DNA of 64,000 bases from Leuctra nigra. Taxonomy: Eukaryota; Arthropoda; Insecta; Plecoptera; Leuctridae. Positions 21,136-31,916 of this stretch are shown here, piece by piece (position 1 is the first letter of the stretch; every line of letters begins with the position of its first letter). The position numbers and the translations under genes are program-made. The notes beneath the pieces were generated by a model. That model saw only the letters and a program-made list of their open reading frames with translations. It did not search any database and was not told where the DNA came from. The stretch is from contig OW203768.1 in assembly GCA_934045905.1 (NCBI GenBank), positions 3,934,316 to 3,998,315 of the forward strand. The letters are read 5' to 3'.

Positions 21136-21228
21136 ATGGATTACATGTGGATGTACTTTGTGATTGCCTTACTTACAATCACCGCCCTCATGCTTTTTTG
21201 CATGTTAATTTGCAAGGACATAATATAA
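21136..21228 (+). CDS. Small hydrophobic ORF, signal-peptide-like (U1)
   Basis: Thirty codons start MDYMWMYFVIALLTITAL, a short N-terminus plus a hydrophobic core as in a secretory signal peptide. The diverged copy at 44011 (MDSMWMYLVIVLLLIIVL) keeps the same pattern and is followed by CAG-GTTTTG, a possible splice donor. Insect lectins are secreted, so this may be the first coding exon of the amplified lectin gene. Copies recur in U2-U7 (for example the frame from 38790 in U6). Confidence 0.4.
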   Translation: MDYMWMYFVIALLTITALMLFCMLICKDII

Positions 21229-21582
21229 GTACATGGAAGAGACTCCTGGAATCCAGGGCCAATATTTTGGATATTTCATTATCAGACGTAGAGTGTAAAC
21301 TTTGATGGAACGTTACACCAATAAATAATGTTGTCTTATTGTAATACCAAATAATCCTTTATCAGACCATGTCAGACAGCCCAGCTCTACTTCCCAATGG
21401 ATTTTGATTTGCATCAGTGTTCCTAGACGCCATGGAACGATGATCCGCGAAACCAATCTTCGCACGGTTTTCTTTCATTTTACATTATACTTGCAAGATA
21501 AGATGCGAATTAAAACATGTATATATTCACGCATCTAACTTATTTATTTTAGATGGCTGATTTGCATTAGCTAAATGCAATG

Positions 21583-21642
21583 GGCTTCTCACGCTGGAGT
21601 CCTGGACAACCCGACAAACAGCACTCTGGGTGCTATGTTTGA
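21583..21642 (+). pseudogene. C-type lectin C-terminal remnant WSPGQPD (U1)
   Basis: G-F-S-R-W-S-P-G-Q-P-D-K-Q is the conserved W-x-P-G-x-P-(D/N) signature near the ligand loop of insect CTLDs. A pyrimidine-rich TTTATTTTAG acceptor lies about 30 bp upstream. The frame stops eight codons later and has TAG 13 bp upstream, so no full domain can be made. Copies recur in all units U1-U7. Confidence 0.6.
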
Positions 21643-21657
21643 AAACTTCAAGAGGCT

Positions 21658-21671
21658 CTGCGCACGCGCAG
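21658..21671. promoter_or_regulatory. NRF1/ewg-type palindrome CTGCGCACGCGCAG (U1)
   Basis: The 12-mer TGCGCACGCGCA fits the NRF1 consensus YGCGCAYGCGCR exactly. Identical sites occur at 25317, 28979, 32640, 36717, 39337 and 43011, one per unit. It sits just before the retroelement-like segment. Confidence 0.5.
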
Positions 21672-22012
21672 CTTCTGGTCTTGCAGCTTGGCGCGCTGGT
21701 GCATGAGGAGGCCGACGAAGATGACTAGCGACCAGGGACCAGGGGGATTCTTCCGCGACTTAATCAGCTGACAATCAAGTAATCTGACCCTTGTATTTGA
21801 AACTAACTTCAAAACATTGTATAACAAGGGATCAATAAACATCAGGGAATATCGGAAGAACAACACTGTGTAAGTCTTCGATTCTTAAGTCGTATTCGAT
21901 TTTGTGAAAAAGGATGAAAAGATTGCTCTCCTAATTCCTCAGCGCGAGTTCGCCCCAGGAAACGATTCAGTTCTTGATTGGATAAATGATTTCGAACGTA
22001 AATCTCGTGACC
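21672..22012 (+). mobile_element. Retroelement-like segment with gag-like start (U1)
   Basis: An AATAAA at about 21832 is followed by a short frame VKKDEKIALLIPQRE...DSVLDWINDFERKSRD. In units lacking the 587-bp insertion (U5, U7) it continues QFDMLLKKHRF. The W-I-x-x-F-E pattern recalls the start of some gag proteins. A diverged relative of the upstream part lies at 47930-48060. Assignment is tentative. Confidence 0.28.
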
Positions 22013-22599
22013 ATAACCGTGACCGTGTCCGTGTCCGTGACCGTGTCATAACGACTCCAAAGTGTCATTCTCCTTCCCTCCTCCTCCTGACTGTAACCGT
22101 TTGATTCTAACTAGAAATCAATCGATAGCCATAGGAATCAATATCTGGAGGGTCGACACATCCTCAAAGGGACAATGGGGTCTTTTAGTATGGAGTGAGG
22201 AACTCGTGAACACATGTTCCGAATGGTTTGGAACACAAAAAGATAGAAGAACAGTATCTATCACTCCTGTTAAATACTCAGAAACCCTCACTCAAGAAAA
22301 TATAACGAGACTGAGTTCTGCCGCACTTGACAGACAAGAAACCCTCTTCAGTCCGGATGATCCTTTTCGATGTTCATGGATGAGAGATGTAACCACCACC
22401 ATTACACAAACCTATGGAATGAGAACTTTAGTGTTTAGGACTCCCACAGGAGAGATAAGAAAACCGGGAGGTGCATGGATTACTCTTCCTAATGGAGACT
22501 ACAGTGATGGTCTGAGGATCCTGAAGGTCATCACCAATCTCGAAACTCCCGTATGTCCATTGATAATCACTATGACAAGCCCCGCCCCCCGCCCCCACC
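22013..22599 (+). other. 587-bp insertion with a ~180-codon ORF (U1)
   Basis: Comparison with U5 and U7 defines this block exactly. It splits CGTGACC-AATTTGAC and shares ACC at both ends, a possible 3-bp duplication. It begins with CGTGTC-type repeats and ends in a C-rich tract, with no inverted termini. The frame from 22062 to 22613 encodes a protein-like sequence with W-R-V-D-T-S-S-K-G-Q-W-G-L-L-V-W and T-P-T-G-E-I-R-K-P-G-G-A-W. I do not recognise it. The U1 frame ends early at GACATGTGA; other copies run on to HRF-stop. Confidence 0.5.
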
Positions 22600-22689
22600 A
22601 ATTTGACATGTGACTTAAAAAGCACCGTTTTTAACGGTTTTAAAGTTTTTTTTACAAATAACCGGCGTCATTGTTATTAACTCTCACTC

Positions 22690-22810
22690 AACAACCTAGC
22701 CGGTAGCTAAGGAGGCATGTGAACATCTGGGATGTGAACAAGAGGGCGGTCACTTGGTCATACTCAACAGCGAGGCCGAGTCCAGGGCGATTCCAACACA
22801 ATGATAACAA
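22690..22810 (+). pseudogene. C-type lectin GGHL exon remnant (U1)
   Basis: The frame reads P-V-A-K-E-A-C-E-H-L-G-C-E-Q-E-G-G-H-L-V and then I-L-N-S-E-A-E-S-R-A-I-P-T-Q before two stops. It matches the W-x-x-A-x-x-x-C and GGHL-x-x-(I/L) core of a CTLD, with an internal C-E-x-x-G duplication. The same remnant is in U2-U7. Confidence 0.65.
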
Positions 22811-22824
22811 GACCTGGACATCGA

Positions 22825-23281
22825 TTTAGATTAGATTATTGTGGTTTAACGGCGCGTCAACGACGAGGTTATATTGCGCACATTAATGTTTGCATTTTTG
22901 CATTTTACTTTGTTGATATAAGTGGTGGACATGGGGAGGGGTCGACATAACGGGCCCGATCCGGGGGAGTCCAACACTGGTGGGGAGGCCAGGCCGGAAT
23001 GGGGACGGACCGGGGGGTGAGAGGATTCGAGCCGGCGGAACCCGACTTCAGGGGGATCACCATCTCGAGGGGGAAGGCCGGCCCGAGGGGAGAAGGGGAC
23101 CGCAAATTCAAGGGAGGACATGGTTAGGCCGACCCTGGCTGCTCTTTGTCTGGACCTCACCACTGATCTGTCCGGCATGGGTAACCCTTACACATGAGCA
23201 TATGCTCGCCGGCGTAGCTGCAATGGATCATTGGCCAACGCAAACCCCACCACCGCGCTAAGGTGGCAGCCATCGGTGGGG
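22825..23281 (-). mobile_element. Short retroposon, 457 bp, with 11-bp TSD (U1)
   Basis: CTGGACATCGA is duplicated at 22814-22824 and 23282-23292, and U0, U5 and U7 have the empty site. On the minus strand the element starts CCCCACC and ends in a TAATC repeat tail. GC-rich frames inside it on both strands show no domain. The common 5' end with the other two insertions (35580-35979, 59829-60155) marks a short non-autonomous family rather than random LINE truncation. Confidence 0.8.
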
Positions 23282-23370
23282 CTGGACATCGAACACTTGG
23301 GTCGGGATCAGAGAGTACCTGACTAAACAACACGACTACTACTCGGAGGCGAGTCACGTCAAATAGAACA
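23282..23370 (+). pseudogene. C-type lectin WVGIRE remnant (U1)
   Basis: T-W-T-S-N-T-W-V-G-I-R-E-Y-L-T-K-Q-H-D-Y is the W-(V/I)-G-(I/L) strand and loop that follows the GGHL exon in a CTLD. It is out of frame with the GGHL remnant and ends at VK-stop. The retroposon separates the two. Confidence 0.55.
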
Positions 23371-23492
23371 TCAAACGTAACAACCACCTGTCTTTGTGAA
23401 TACACATCTCACAAGGAAGTGTAGGTTTTTCGAAGGAACTCAGATGTCAATGTTACCAATTTTAACGTTACGATTAAATACTAATTTCGGAT

Positions 23493-23735
23493 ATGACATT
23501 CGTAAATAATTTATATTTCCCTCCTCGAAGGAGTAGTCCTAGAAAATCCAACAAATGGATCATGAATTATGGTACCTACACAATATCTGAGATGAAGCGT
23601 ATAGTAACAAAGCATGGACCAGCACTTCTCACATCACTCTACTATATCTCGGAGTGGCAGCCGAAAATGGAAGAAATGGAAGATAACCATTTCAAGGTTT
23701 TCATACCAAAAAGATTCACTAATAATCAAAGATGA
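23493..23735 (+). CDS. Conserved ~80-codon ORF, U1 copy
   Basis: This frame starts at an ATG (MTFVNNLYFPPRR) and has a basic first third, NYGTYTISEMKRIVTKHG, then an acidic EEMED and a basic end. Length and sequence are almost constant in U1-U6. I find no recognisable domain. Confidence 0.4.
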   Translation: MTFVNNLYFPPRRSSPRKSNKWIMNYGTYTISEMKRIVTKHGPALLTSLYYISEWQPKMEEMEDNHFKVFIPKRFTNNQR

Positions 23736-24202
23736 TGATTTGAAAGTAATAAATAATGTTAAGAATACGTATAGACAACACGTTGGATAGGACGAATTTC
23801 AAAGATATTTATTAAACCTGAGAAAACAGTGAATTCCACATTTCAATTTATTTTAGAAGAAAAAAGGAGCCTTGCTGGAGTCTTTTTATAAATGAAAAGT
23901 AGCTAACATCGAGGTAATTGGACTGATAATAGGAGCTAGAGGAACGATTACCGTTTTCCTTTATTCATTTCGTAAAAGTTTTAATTCAACCAAGTCATTT
24001 ATTATAAACATTTCAACTTCTGTACTAAATTCATTGAATTCATCGTATTATGTGAAATCATTTTTATTTATGATTTAGTAGTCATTAAGGTTCATTATTT
24101 TAGAAATATTGTGTGTTTTTAATTACATTTGCTGTCATTCACTAATAGTCTTCTTATTGTTGTTTAAGATAGTACTGTCATTTTATATTTTCAATTGTCA
24201 TT

Positions 24203-24595
24203 TTGGAGGAGATCTTGACCCTTCTAGAGACAGTACTGACGTCGGGAGATGAAAGTGTGAACTTTGCCATCTTCCAGTACTCTGGGTTCAACCCAGCTCA
24301 GTTTGCAACCCACATGAAAGATCTGTGGTTCACCCAAAAGGACCTGGAGATGAAGGGCCCTAGCCATGCAATCAATGCACTGATGCTTGGGGCTTGAGGG
24401 GCAATGAGGGGGTCACAGATTGATAAAATTATCAAAAAGTCTAATCTCTTGGCAAGGCAGTTCCTTATGAGGATGAAGGTGACCTATGGCATTGAAAAGA
24501 GCGGAACTGACAACGGCCTGTTAAAACAGCTTTTAGTTGTTAACCAAATATTTTCTTGCTGTTTGGTATTCTGTGTTTTTCCAATTGTAATTTAA
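24203..24595 (+). pseudogene. Nucleoprotein-like ORF, U2 (one stop)
   Basis: It matches the U1 copy except that the TGT (Cys) codon near the middle is TGA at 24395-24397, and a few other codons differ (Leu for Arg, Asp for Ala near the start). The frame is otherwise open on both sides of the stop. Confidence 0.45.
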
Positions 24596-25671
24596 GGGAA
24601 AAAGCCCTTTCTTATATAAAAAAAAATGCCAGCATGATCTGCATTCATCATTTAAAGATATTCAGAATAATCCATGGTTATTGTCAAGATATAATTGGTG
24701 ATAAAAGTTTGTGGTCCAAGTTTATTGTAGATTTATTTATTAAGCGGGACCTTAATTATATTGAGATAACAAATGTGTACATTTGCATATATTAATGGAT
24801 TACATGTGGATGTACTTTGTGATTGCCTTACTTACAATCACCGCCCTCATGCTTTTTTGCATGTTAATTTGCAAGGACATAATATAAGTACATGGAAGAG
24901 ACTCCTGGAATCCAGGGCCAATATTTTGGATATTCCATTGTCAGATGTAGAGTGTAAACCTTGATGGAACGTTACACCAATAAATAATGTTGTCTTATTG
25001 TAATACCAAATAATCCTTTATCAGACCATGTCAGACAGCCCAGCTCTACTTCCCAATGGATTTTGATTTGCATCAGTGTTCCTAGACGCCATGGAACGAT
25101 GATCCGCGAAACCAATCTTCGCACGGTTTTCTTTCATTTTACATTATACTTGCAAGATAAGATGCGAATTAAAACATGTATATATTCACGCATCTAACTT
25201 ATTTATTTTAGATGGCTGATTTGCATTAGCTAAATGCAATGGGCTTCTCACGCTGGAGTCCTGGACAACCCGACAAACAGCACTCTGGGTGCTATGTTTG
25301 AAAACTTCAAGAGGCTCTGCGCACGCGCAGCTTCTGGTCTTGCAGCTTGGCGCGCTGGTGCATGAGGAGGCCGACGAAGATGACTAGCGACCAGGGACCA
25401 GGGGGATTCTTCCGCGACTTAATCAGCTGACAATCAAGTAATCTGACCCTTGTATTTGAAACTAACTTCAAAACATTGTATAACAAGGGATCAATAAACA
25501 TCAGGGAATATCGGAAGAACAACACTGTGTAAGTCTTCGATTCTTAAGTCGTATTCGATTTTGTGAAAAAGGATGAAAAGATTGCTCTCCTAATTCCTCA
25601 GCGCGAGTTCGCCCCAGGAAACGATTCAGTTCTTGATTGGATAAATGATTTCGAACGTAAATCTCGTGACC

Positions 25672-26258
25672 ATAACCGTGACCGTGTCCGTGTCCGTGAC
25701 CGTGTCATAACGACTCCAAAGTGTCATTCTCCTTCCCTCCTCCTCCTGACTGTAACCGTTTGATTCTAACTAGAAATCAATCGATAGCCATAGGAATCAA
25801 TATCTGGAGGGTCGACACATCCTCAAAGGGACAATGGGGTCTTTTAGTATGGAGTGAGGAACTCGTGAACACATGTTCCGAATGGTTTGGAACACAAAAA
25901 GATAGAAGAACAGTATCTATCACTCCTGTTAAATACTCAGAAACCCTCACTCAAGAAAATATAACGAGACTGAGTTCTGCCGCACTTGACAGACAAGAAA
26001 CCCTCTTCAGTCCGGATGATCCTTTTCGATGTTCATGGATGAGAGATGTAACCACCACCATTACACAAACCTATGGAATGAGAACTTTAGTGTTTAGGAC
26101 TCCCACAGGAGAGATAAGAAAACCGGGAGGTGCATGGATTACTCTTCCTAATGGAGACTACAGTGATGGTCTGAGGATCCTGAAGGTCATCACCAATCTC
26201 GAAACTCCCGTATGTCCATTGATAATCACTATGACAAGCCCCGCCCCCCGCCCCCACC
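25672..26258 (+). other. 587-bp insertion with ~190-codon ORF (U2)
   Basis: Same insertion point and length as in U1. The open frame 25721-26293 runs through the right junction into LLKKHRF-stop. Confidence 0.5.
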
Positions 26259-26483
26259 AATTTGACATGTTACTTAAAAAGCACCGTTTTTAACGGTTTT
26301 AAAGTTTTTTTTACAAATAACCGGCGTCATTGTTATTAACTCTCACTCAACAACCTAGCCGGTAGCTAAGGAGGCATGTGAACATCTGGGATGTGAACAA
26401 GAGGGCGGTCACTTGGTCATACTCAACAGCGAGGCCGAGTCCAGGGCGATTCCAACACAATGATAACAAGACCTGGACATCGA

Positions 26484-26940
26484 TTTAGATTAGATTATTG
26501 TGGTTTAACGGCGCGTCAACGACGAGGTTATATTGCGCACATTAATGTTTGCATTTTTGCATTTTACTTTGTTGATATAAGTGGTGGACATGGGGAGGGG
26601 TCGACATAACGGGCCCGATCCGGGGGAGTCCAACACTGGTGGGGAGGCCAGGCCGGAATGGGGACGGACCGGGGGGTGAGAGGATTCGAGCCGGCGGAAC
26701 CCGACTTCAGGGGGATCACCATCTCGAGGGGGAAGGCCGGCCCGAGGGGAGAAGGGGACCGCAAATTCAAGGGAGGACATGGTTAGGCCGACCCTGGCTG
26801 CTCTTTGTCTGGACCTCACCACTGATCTGTCCGGCATGGGTAACCCTTACACATGAGCATATGCTCGCCGGCGTAGCTGCAATGGATCATTGGCCAACGC
26901 AAACCCCACCACCGCGCTAAGGTGGCAGCCATCGGTGGGG
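26484..26940 (-). mobile_element. Short retroposon copy (U2)
   Basis: It is identical in position and length to the U1 copy, with the same CTGGACATCGA duplication, so it was inherited by unit duplication. Confidence 0.8.
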
Positions 26941-27151
26941 CTGGACATCGAACACTTGGGTCGGGATCAGAGAGTACCTGACTAAACAACACGACTACTA
27001 CTCGGAGGCGAGTCACGTCAAATAGAACATCAAACGTAACAACCACCTGTCTTTGTGAATACACATCTCACAAGGAAGTGTAGGTTTTTCGAAGGAACTC
27101 AGATGTCAATGTTACCAATTTTAACGTTACGATTAAATACTAATTTCGGAT

Positions 27152-27394
27152 ATGACATTCGTAAATAATTTATATTTCCCTCCTCGAAGGAGTAGTCCTA
27201 GAAAATCCAACAAATGGATCATGAATTATGGTACCTACACAATATCTGAGATGAAGCGTATAGTAACAAAGCATGGACCAGCACTTCTCACATCACTCTA
27301 CTATATCTCGGAGTGGCAGCCGAAAATGGAAGAAATGGAAGATAACCATTTCAAGGTTTTCATACCAAAAAGATTCACTAATAATCAAAGATGA
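27152..27394 (+). CDS. Conserved ~80-codon ORF, U2 copy
   Basis: The encoded sequence is the same as in U1. No function is recognised. Confidence 0.38.
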   Translation: MTFVNNLYFPPRRSSPRKSNKWIMNYGTYTISEMKRIVTKHGPALLTSLYYISEWQPKMEEMEDNHFKVFIPKRFTNNQR

Positions 27395-27862
27395 TGATTT
27401 GAAAGTAATAAATAATGTTAAGAATACGTATAGACAACACGTTGGATAGGACGAATTTCAAAGATATTTATTAAACCTGAGAAAACAGTGAATTCCACAT
27501 TTCAATTTATTTTAGAAGAAAAAAAGGAGCCTTGCAGGAGTCTTTTTATAAATGAAAAGTAGCTAACATCGAGGTAATTGGACTGATAATAGGAGCTAGA
27601 GGAACGATTACCGTTTTCCTTTATTCATTTCGTAAAAGTTTTAATTCAACCAAGTCATTTATTATAAACATTTCAACTTCTGTACTAAATTCATCGAATT
27701 CATCGTATTATGTGAAATCATTTTTATTTATGATTTAGTAGTCATTAAGGTTCATTATTTTAGAAATATTGTGTGTTTTTAATTACATTTGCTGTCATTC
27801 ACTAATAGTCTTCTAATTGTTGTTTAAGATAGTACTGTCATTTTATATTTTCAATTGTCATT

Positions 27863-28255
27863 TTGGAGGAGATCTTGACCCTCCTAGAGACAGTACTGAC
27901 GTCGGGAGATGAAAGTGTGAACTTTGCCATCTTCCAGTACTCTGGGTTCAACCCAGCTCAGTTTGCAACCCACATGAAAGATCTGTGGTTCACCCAAAAG
28001 GACCTGGAGATGAAGGGCCCTAGCCATGCAATCAATGCACTGATGCTTGGGGCTTGAGGGGCAATGAGGGGGTCACAGATTGATAAAATTATCAAAAAGT
28101 CTAATCTCTTGGCAAGGCAGTTCCTTATGAGGATGAAGGTGACCTATGGCATTGAAAAGAGCGGAACTGACAACGGCCTGTTAAAACAGCTTTTAGTTGT
28201 TAACCAAATATTTTCTTGCTGTTTGGTATTCTGTGTTTTTCCAATTGTAATTTAA
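27863..28255 (+). pseudogene. Nucleoprotein-like ORF, U3 (one stop)
   Basis: The same TGA as in U2 is present at 28055-28057, with both halves otherwise open. Confidence 0.45.
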
Positions 28256-29333
28256 GGGAAAAGAACTTTCTTATATAAAAAAAAAATGCCAGTATGATCT
28301 GCATTCATCATTTCAAGATATTCAGAATAATCCATAGTTTTTGTCAAGATATAATTGGTGATAAAAGTTTGTGGTTCAAGTTTATTGTAGATTTATTTTT
28401 TAAGCGGGACCCTAATTATATTGAGATAACAAATGTGTACATTTGCATATATTAATGGATTACATGTGGATGTACTTTGTGATTGCCTTACTTACAATCA
28501 CCGCCCTCATGCTTTTTTGCATGTTAATTTGCAAGGACATAATATATAAGTACATGGAAGAGACTCCTGGAATCCAGGGCCAATATTTTGGATATTCCAT
28601 TGTCAGATGTAGAGTGTAAACCTTGATGGAACGTTACACCAATAAATAATGTTGTCTTATTGTAATACCAAATAATCCTTTATCAGACCATGTCAGACAG
28701 CCCAGCTCTACTTCCCAATGGATTTTGATTTGCATCAGTGTTCCTAGACGCCATGGAACGATGATCCGCGAAACCAATCTTCGCACGGTTTTCTTTCATT
28801 TTACATTATACTTGCAAGATAAGATGTGAATTAAAACATGTATATATTCACGCATCTAACTTATTTATTTTAGATGGCTGATTTGCATTAGCTAAATGCA
28901 ATGGGCTTCTCACGCTGGAGTCCTGGACAACCCGACAAACAGCACTCTGGGTGCTATGTTTGAAAACTTCAAGAGGCTCTGCGCACGCGCAGCTTCTGGT
29001 CTTGCAGCTTGGCGCGCTGGTGCATGAGGAGGCCGACGAAGATGACTAGCGACCAGGGACCAGGGGGATTCTTCCGCGACTTAATCAGCTGACAATCAAG
29101 TAATCTGACCCTTGTATTTGAAACTAACTTCAAAACATTGTATAACAAGGGATCAATAAACATCAGGGAATATCGGAAGAACAACACTGTGTAAGTCTTC
29201 GATTCTTAAGTCGTATTCGATTTTGTGAAAAAGGATGAAAAGATTGCTCTCCTAATTCCTCAGCGCGAGTTCGCCCCAGGAAACGATTCAGTTCTTGATT
29301 GGATAAATGATTTCGAACGTAAATCTCGTGACC

Positions 29334-29920
29334 ATAACCGTGACCGTGTCCGTGTCCGTGACCGTGTCATAACGACTCCAAAGTGTCATTCTCCTTCCCT
29401 CCTCCTCCTGACTGTAACCGTTTGATTCTAACTAGAAATCAATCGATAGCCATAGGAATCAATATCTGGAGGGTCGACACATCCTCAAAGGGACAATGGG
29501 GTCTTTTAGTATGGAGTGAGGAACTCGTGAACACATGTTCCGAATGGTTTGGAACACAAAAAGATAGAAGAACAGTATCTATCACTCCTGTTAAATACTC
29601 AGAAACCCTCACTCAAGAAAATATAACGAGACTGAGTTCTGCCGCACTTGACAGACAAGAAACCCTCTTCAGTCCGGATGATCCTTTTCGATGTTCATGG
29701 ATGAGAGATGTAACCACCACCATTACACAAACCTATGGAATGAGAACTTTAGTGTTTAGGACTCCCACAGGAGAGATAAGAAAACCGGGAGGTGCATGGA
29801 TTACTCTTCCTAATGGAGACTACAGTGATGGTCTGAGGATCCTGAAGGTCATCACCAATCTCGAAACTCCCGTATGTCCATTGATAATCACTATGACAAG
29901 CCCCGCCCCCCGCCCCCACC
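29334..29920 (+). other. 587-bp insertion with ~190-codon ORF (U3)
   Basis: Same junctions as in U1 and U2. The open frame spans 29383-29955. Confidence 0.5.
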
Positions 29921-30145
29921 AATTTGACATGTTACTTAAAAAGCACCGTTTTTAACGGTTTTAAAGTTTTTTTTACAAATAACCGGCGTCATTGTTATTA
30001 ACTCTCACTCAACAACCTAGCCGGTAGCTAAGGAGGCATGTGAACATCTGGGATGTGAACAAGAGGGCGGTCACTTGGTCATACTCAACAGCGAGGCCGA
30101 GTCCAGGGCGATTCCAACACAATGATAACAAGACCTGGACATCGA

Positions 30146-30602
30146 TTTAGATTAGATTATTGTGGTTTAACGGCGCGTCAACGACGAGGTTATATTGCGC
30201 ACATTAATGTTTGCATTTTTGCATTTTACTTTGTTGATATAAGTGGTGGACATGGGGAGGGGTCGACATAACGGGCCCGATCCGGGGGAGTCCAACACTG
30301 GTGGGGAGGCCAGGCCGGAATGGGGACGGACCGGGGGGTGAGAGGATTCGAGCCGGCGGAACCCGACTTCAGGGGGATCACCATCTCGAGGGGGAAGGCC
30401 GGCCCGAGGGGAGAAGGGGACCGCAAATTCAAGGGAGGACATGGTTAGGCCGACCCTGGCTGCTCTTTGTCTGGACCTCACCACTGATCTGTCCGGCATG
30501 GGTAACCCTTACACATGAGCATATGCTCGCCGGCGTAGCTGCAATGGATCATTGGCCAACGCAAACCCCACCACCGCGCTAAGGTGGCAGCCATCGGTGG
30601 GG
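30146..30602 (-). mobile_element. Short retroposon copy (U3)
   Basis: Same site and target duplication as the U1 copy. Confidence 0.8.
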
Positions 30603-30813
30603 CTGGACATCGAACACTTGGGTCGGGATCAGAGAGTACCTGACTAAACAACACGACTACTACTCGGAGGCGAGTCACGTCAAATAGAACATCAAACGTA
30701 ACAACCACCTGTCTTTGTGAATACACATCTCACAAGGAAGTGTAGGTTTTTCGAAGGAACTCAGATGTCAATGTTACCAATTTTAACGTTACGATTAAAT
30801 ACTAATTTCGGAT

Positions 30814-31056
30814 ATGACATTCGTAAATAATTTATATTTCCCTCCTCGAAGGAGTAGTCCTAGAAAATCCAACAAATGGATCATGAATTATGGTACCTAC
30901 ACAATATCTGAGATGAAGCGTATAGTAACAAAGCATGGACCAGCACTTCTCACATCACTCTACTATATCTCGGAGTGGCAGCCGAAAATGGAAGAAATGG
31001 AAGATAACCATTTCAAGGTTTTCATACCAAAAAGATTCACTAATAATCAAAGATGA
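30814..31056 (+). CDS. Conserved ~80-codon ORF, U3 copy
   Basis: The encoded sequence is the same as in U1. Confidence 0.38.
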   Translation: MTFVNNLYFPPRRSSPRKSNKWIMNYGTYTISEMKRIVTKHGPALLTSLYYISEWQPKMEEMEDNHFKVFIPKRFTNNQR

Positions 31057-31523
31057 TGATTTGAAAGTAATAAATAATGTTAAGAATACGTATAGACAAC
31101 ACGTTGGATAGGACGAATTTCAAAGATATTTATTAAACCTGAGAAAACAGTGAATTCCACATTTCAATTTATTTTAGAAGAAAAAAGGAGCCTTGCTGGA
31201 GTCTTTTTATAAATGAAAAGTAGCTAACATCGAGGTAATTGGACTGATAATAGGAGCTAGAGGAACGATTACCGTTTTCCTTTATTCATTTCGTAAAAGT
31301 TTTAATTCAACCAAGTCATTTATTATAAACATTTCAACTTCTGTACTAAATTCATTGAATTCATCGTATTATGTGAAATCATTTTTATTTATGATTTAGT
31401 AGTCATTAAGGTTCATTATTTTAGAAATATTGTGTGTTTTTAATTACATTTGCTGTCATTCACTAATAGTCTTCTTATTGTTGTTTAAGATAGTACTGTC
31501 ATTTTATATTTTCAATTGTCATT

Positions 31524-31916
31524 TTGGAGGAGATCTTGACCCTTCTAGAGACAGTACTGACGTCGGGAGATGAAAGTGTGAACTTTGCCATCTTCCAGTA
31601 CTCTGGGTTCAACCCAGCTCAGTTTGCAACCCACATGAAAGATCTGTGGTTCACCCAAAAGGACCTGGAGATGAAGGGCCCTAGCCATGCAATCAATGCA
31701 CTGATGCTTGGGGCTTGAGGGGCAATGAGGGGGTCACAGATTGATAAAATTATCAAAAAGTCTAATCTCTTGGCAAGGCAGTTCCTTATGAGGATGAAGG
31801 TGACCTATGGCATTGAAAAGAGCGGAACTGACAACGGCCTGTTAAAACAGCTTTTAGTTGTTAACCAAATATTTTCTTGCTGTTTGGTATTCTGTGTTTT
31901 TCCAATTGTAATTTAA
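31524..31916 (+). pseudogene. Nucleoprotein-like ORF, U4 (one stop)
   Basis: The shared TGA lies at 31716-31718. Confidence 0.45.

Larger units (their letters stand above)
20530..24189 (+). repeat. Array unit U1 (3660 bp)
   Basis: First complete unit. Order: nucleoprotein-like ORF, TATA box, hydrophobic ORF, lectin WSPGQPD remnant, NRF1-type palindrome, retroelement-like segment with the 587-bp insertion, lectin GGHL remnant with the 457-bp retroposon, lectin WVGIRE remnant, ~80-codon ORF. It is nearly identical to U2-U4 over its whole length. Confidence 0.93.
24190..27849 (+). repeat. Array unit U2 (3660 bp)
   Basis: It has the same order and insertions as U1, and is nearly identical. It differs at a stop in the nucleoprotein-like ORF. 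Confidence 0.93.
27850..31510 (+). repeat. Array unit U3 (3661 bp)
   Basis: It has the same content as U2, with small indels (for example GGAAAAGAAC at 28256) shared with U4. Confidence 0.93.

Noticed and set aside
21648..21866. 72-codon minus-strand ORF repeated in every unit
   Set aside because: It is antisense to the palindrome and retroelement-like segment; its recurrence only reflects unit duplication and no domain is seen.
22846..23178. 110-codon minus-strand and 93-codon plus-strand ORFs in the short retroposon
   Set aside because: They are GC-rich frames inside a non-autonomous element; they are not conserved as proteins in the other two insertions.
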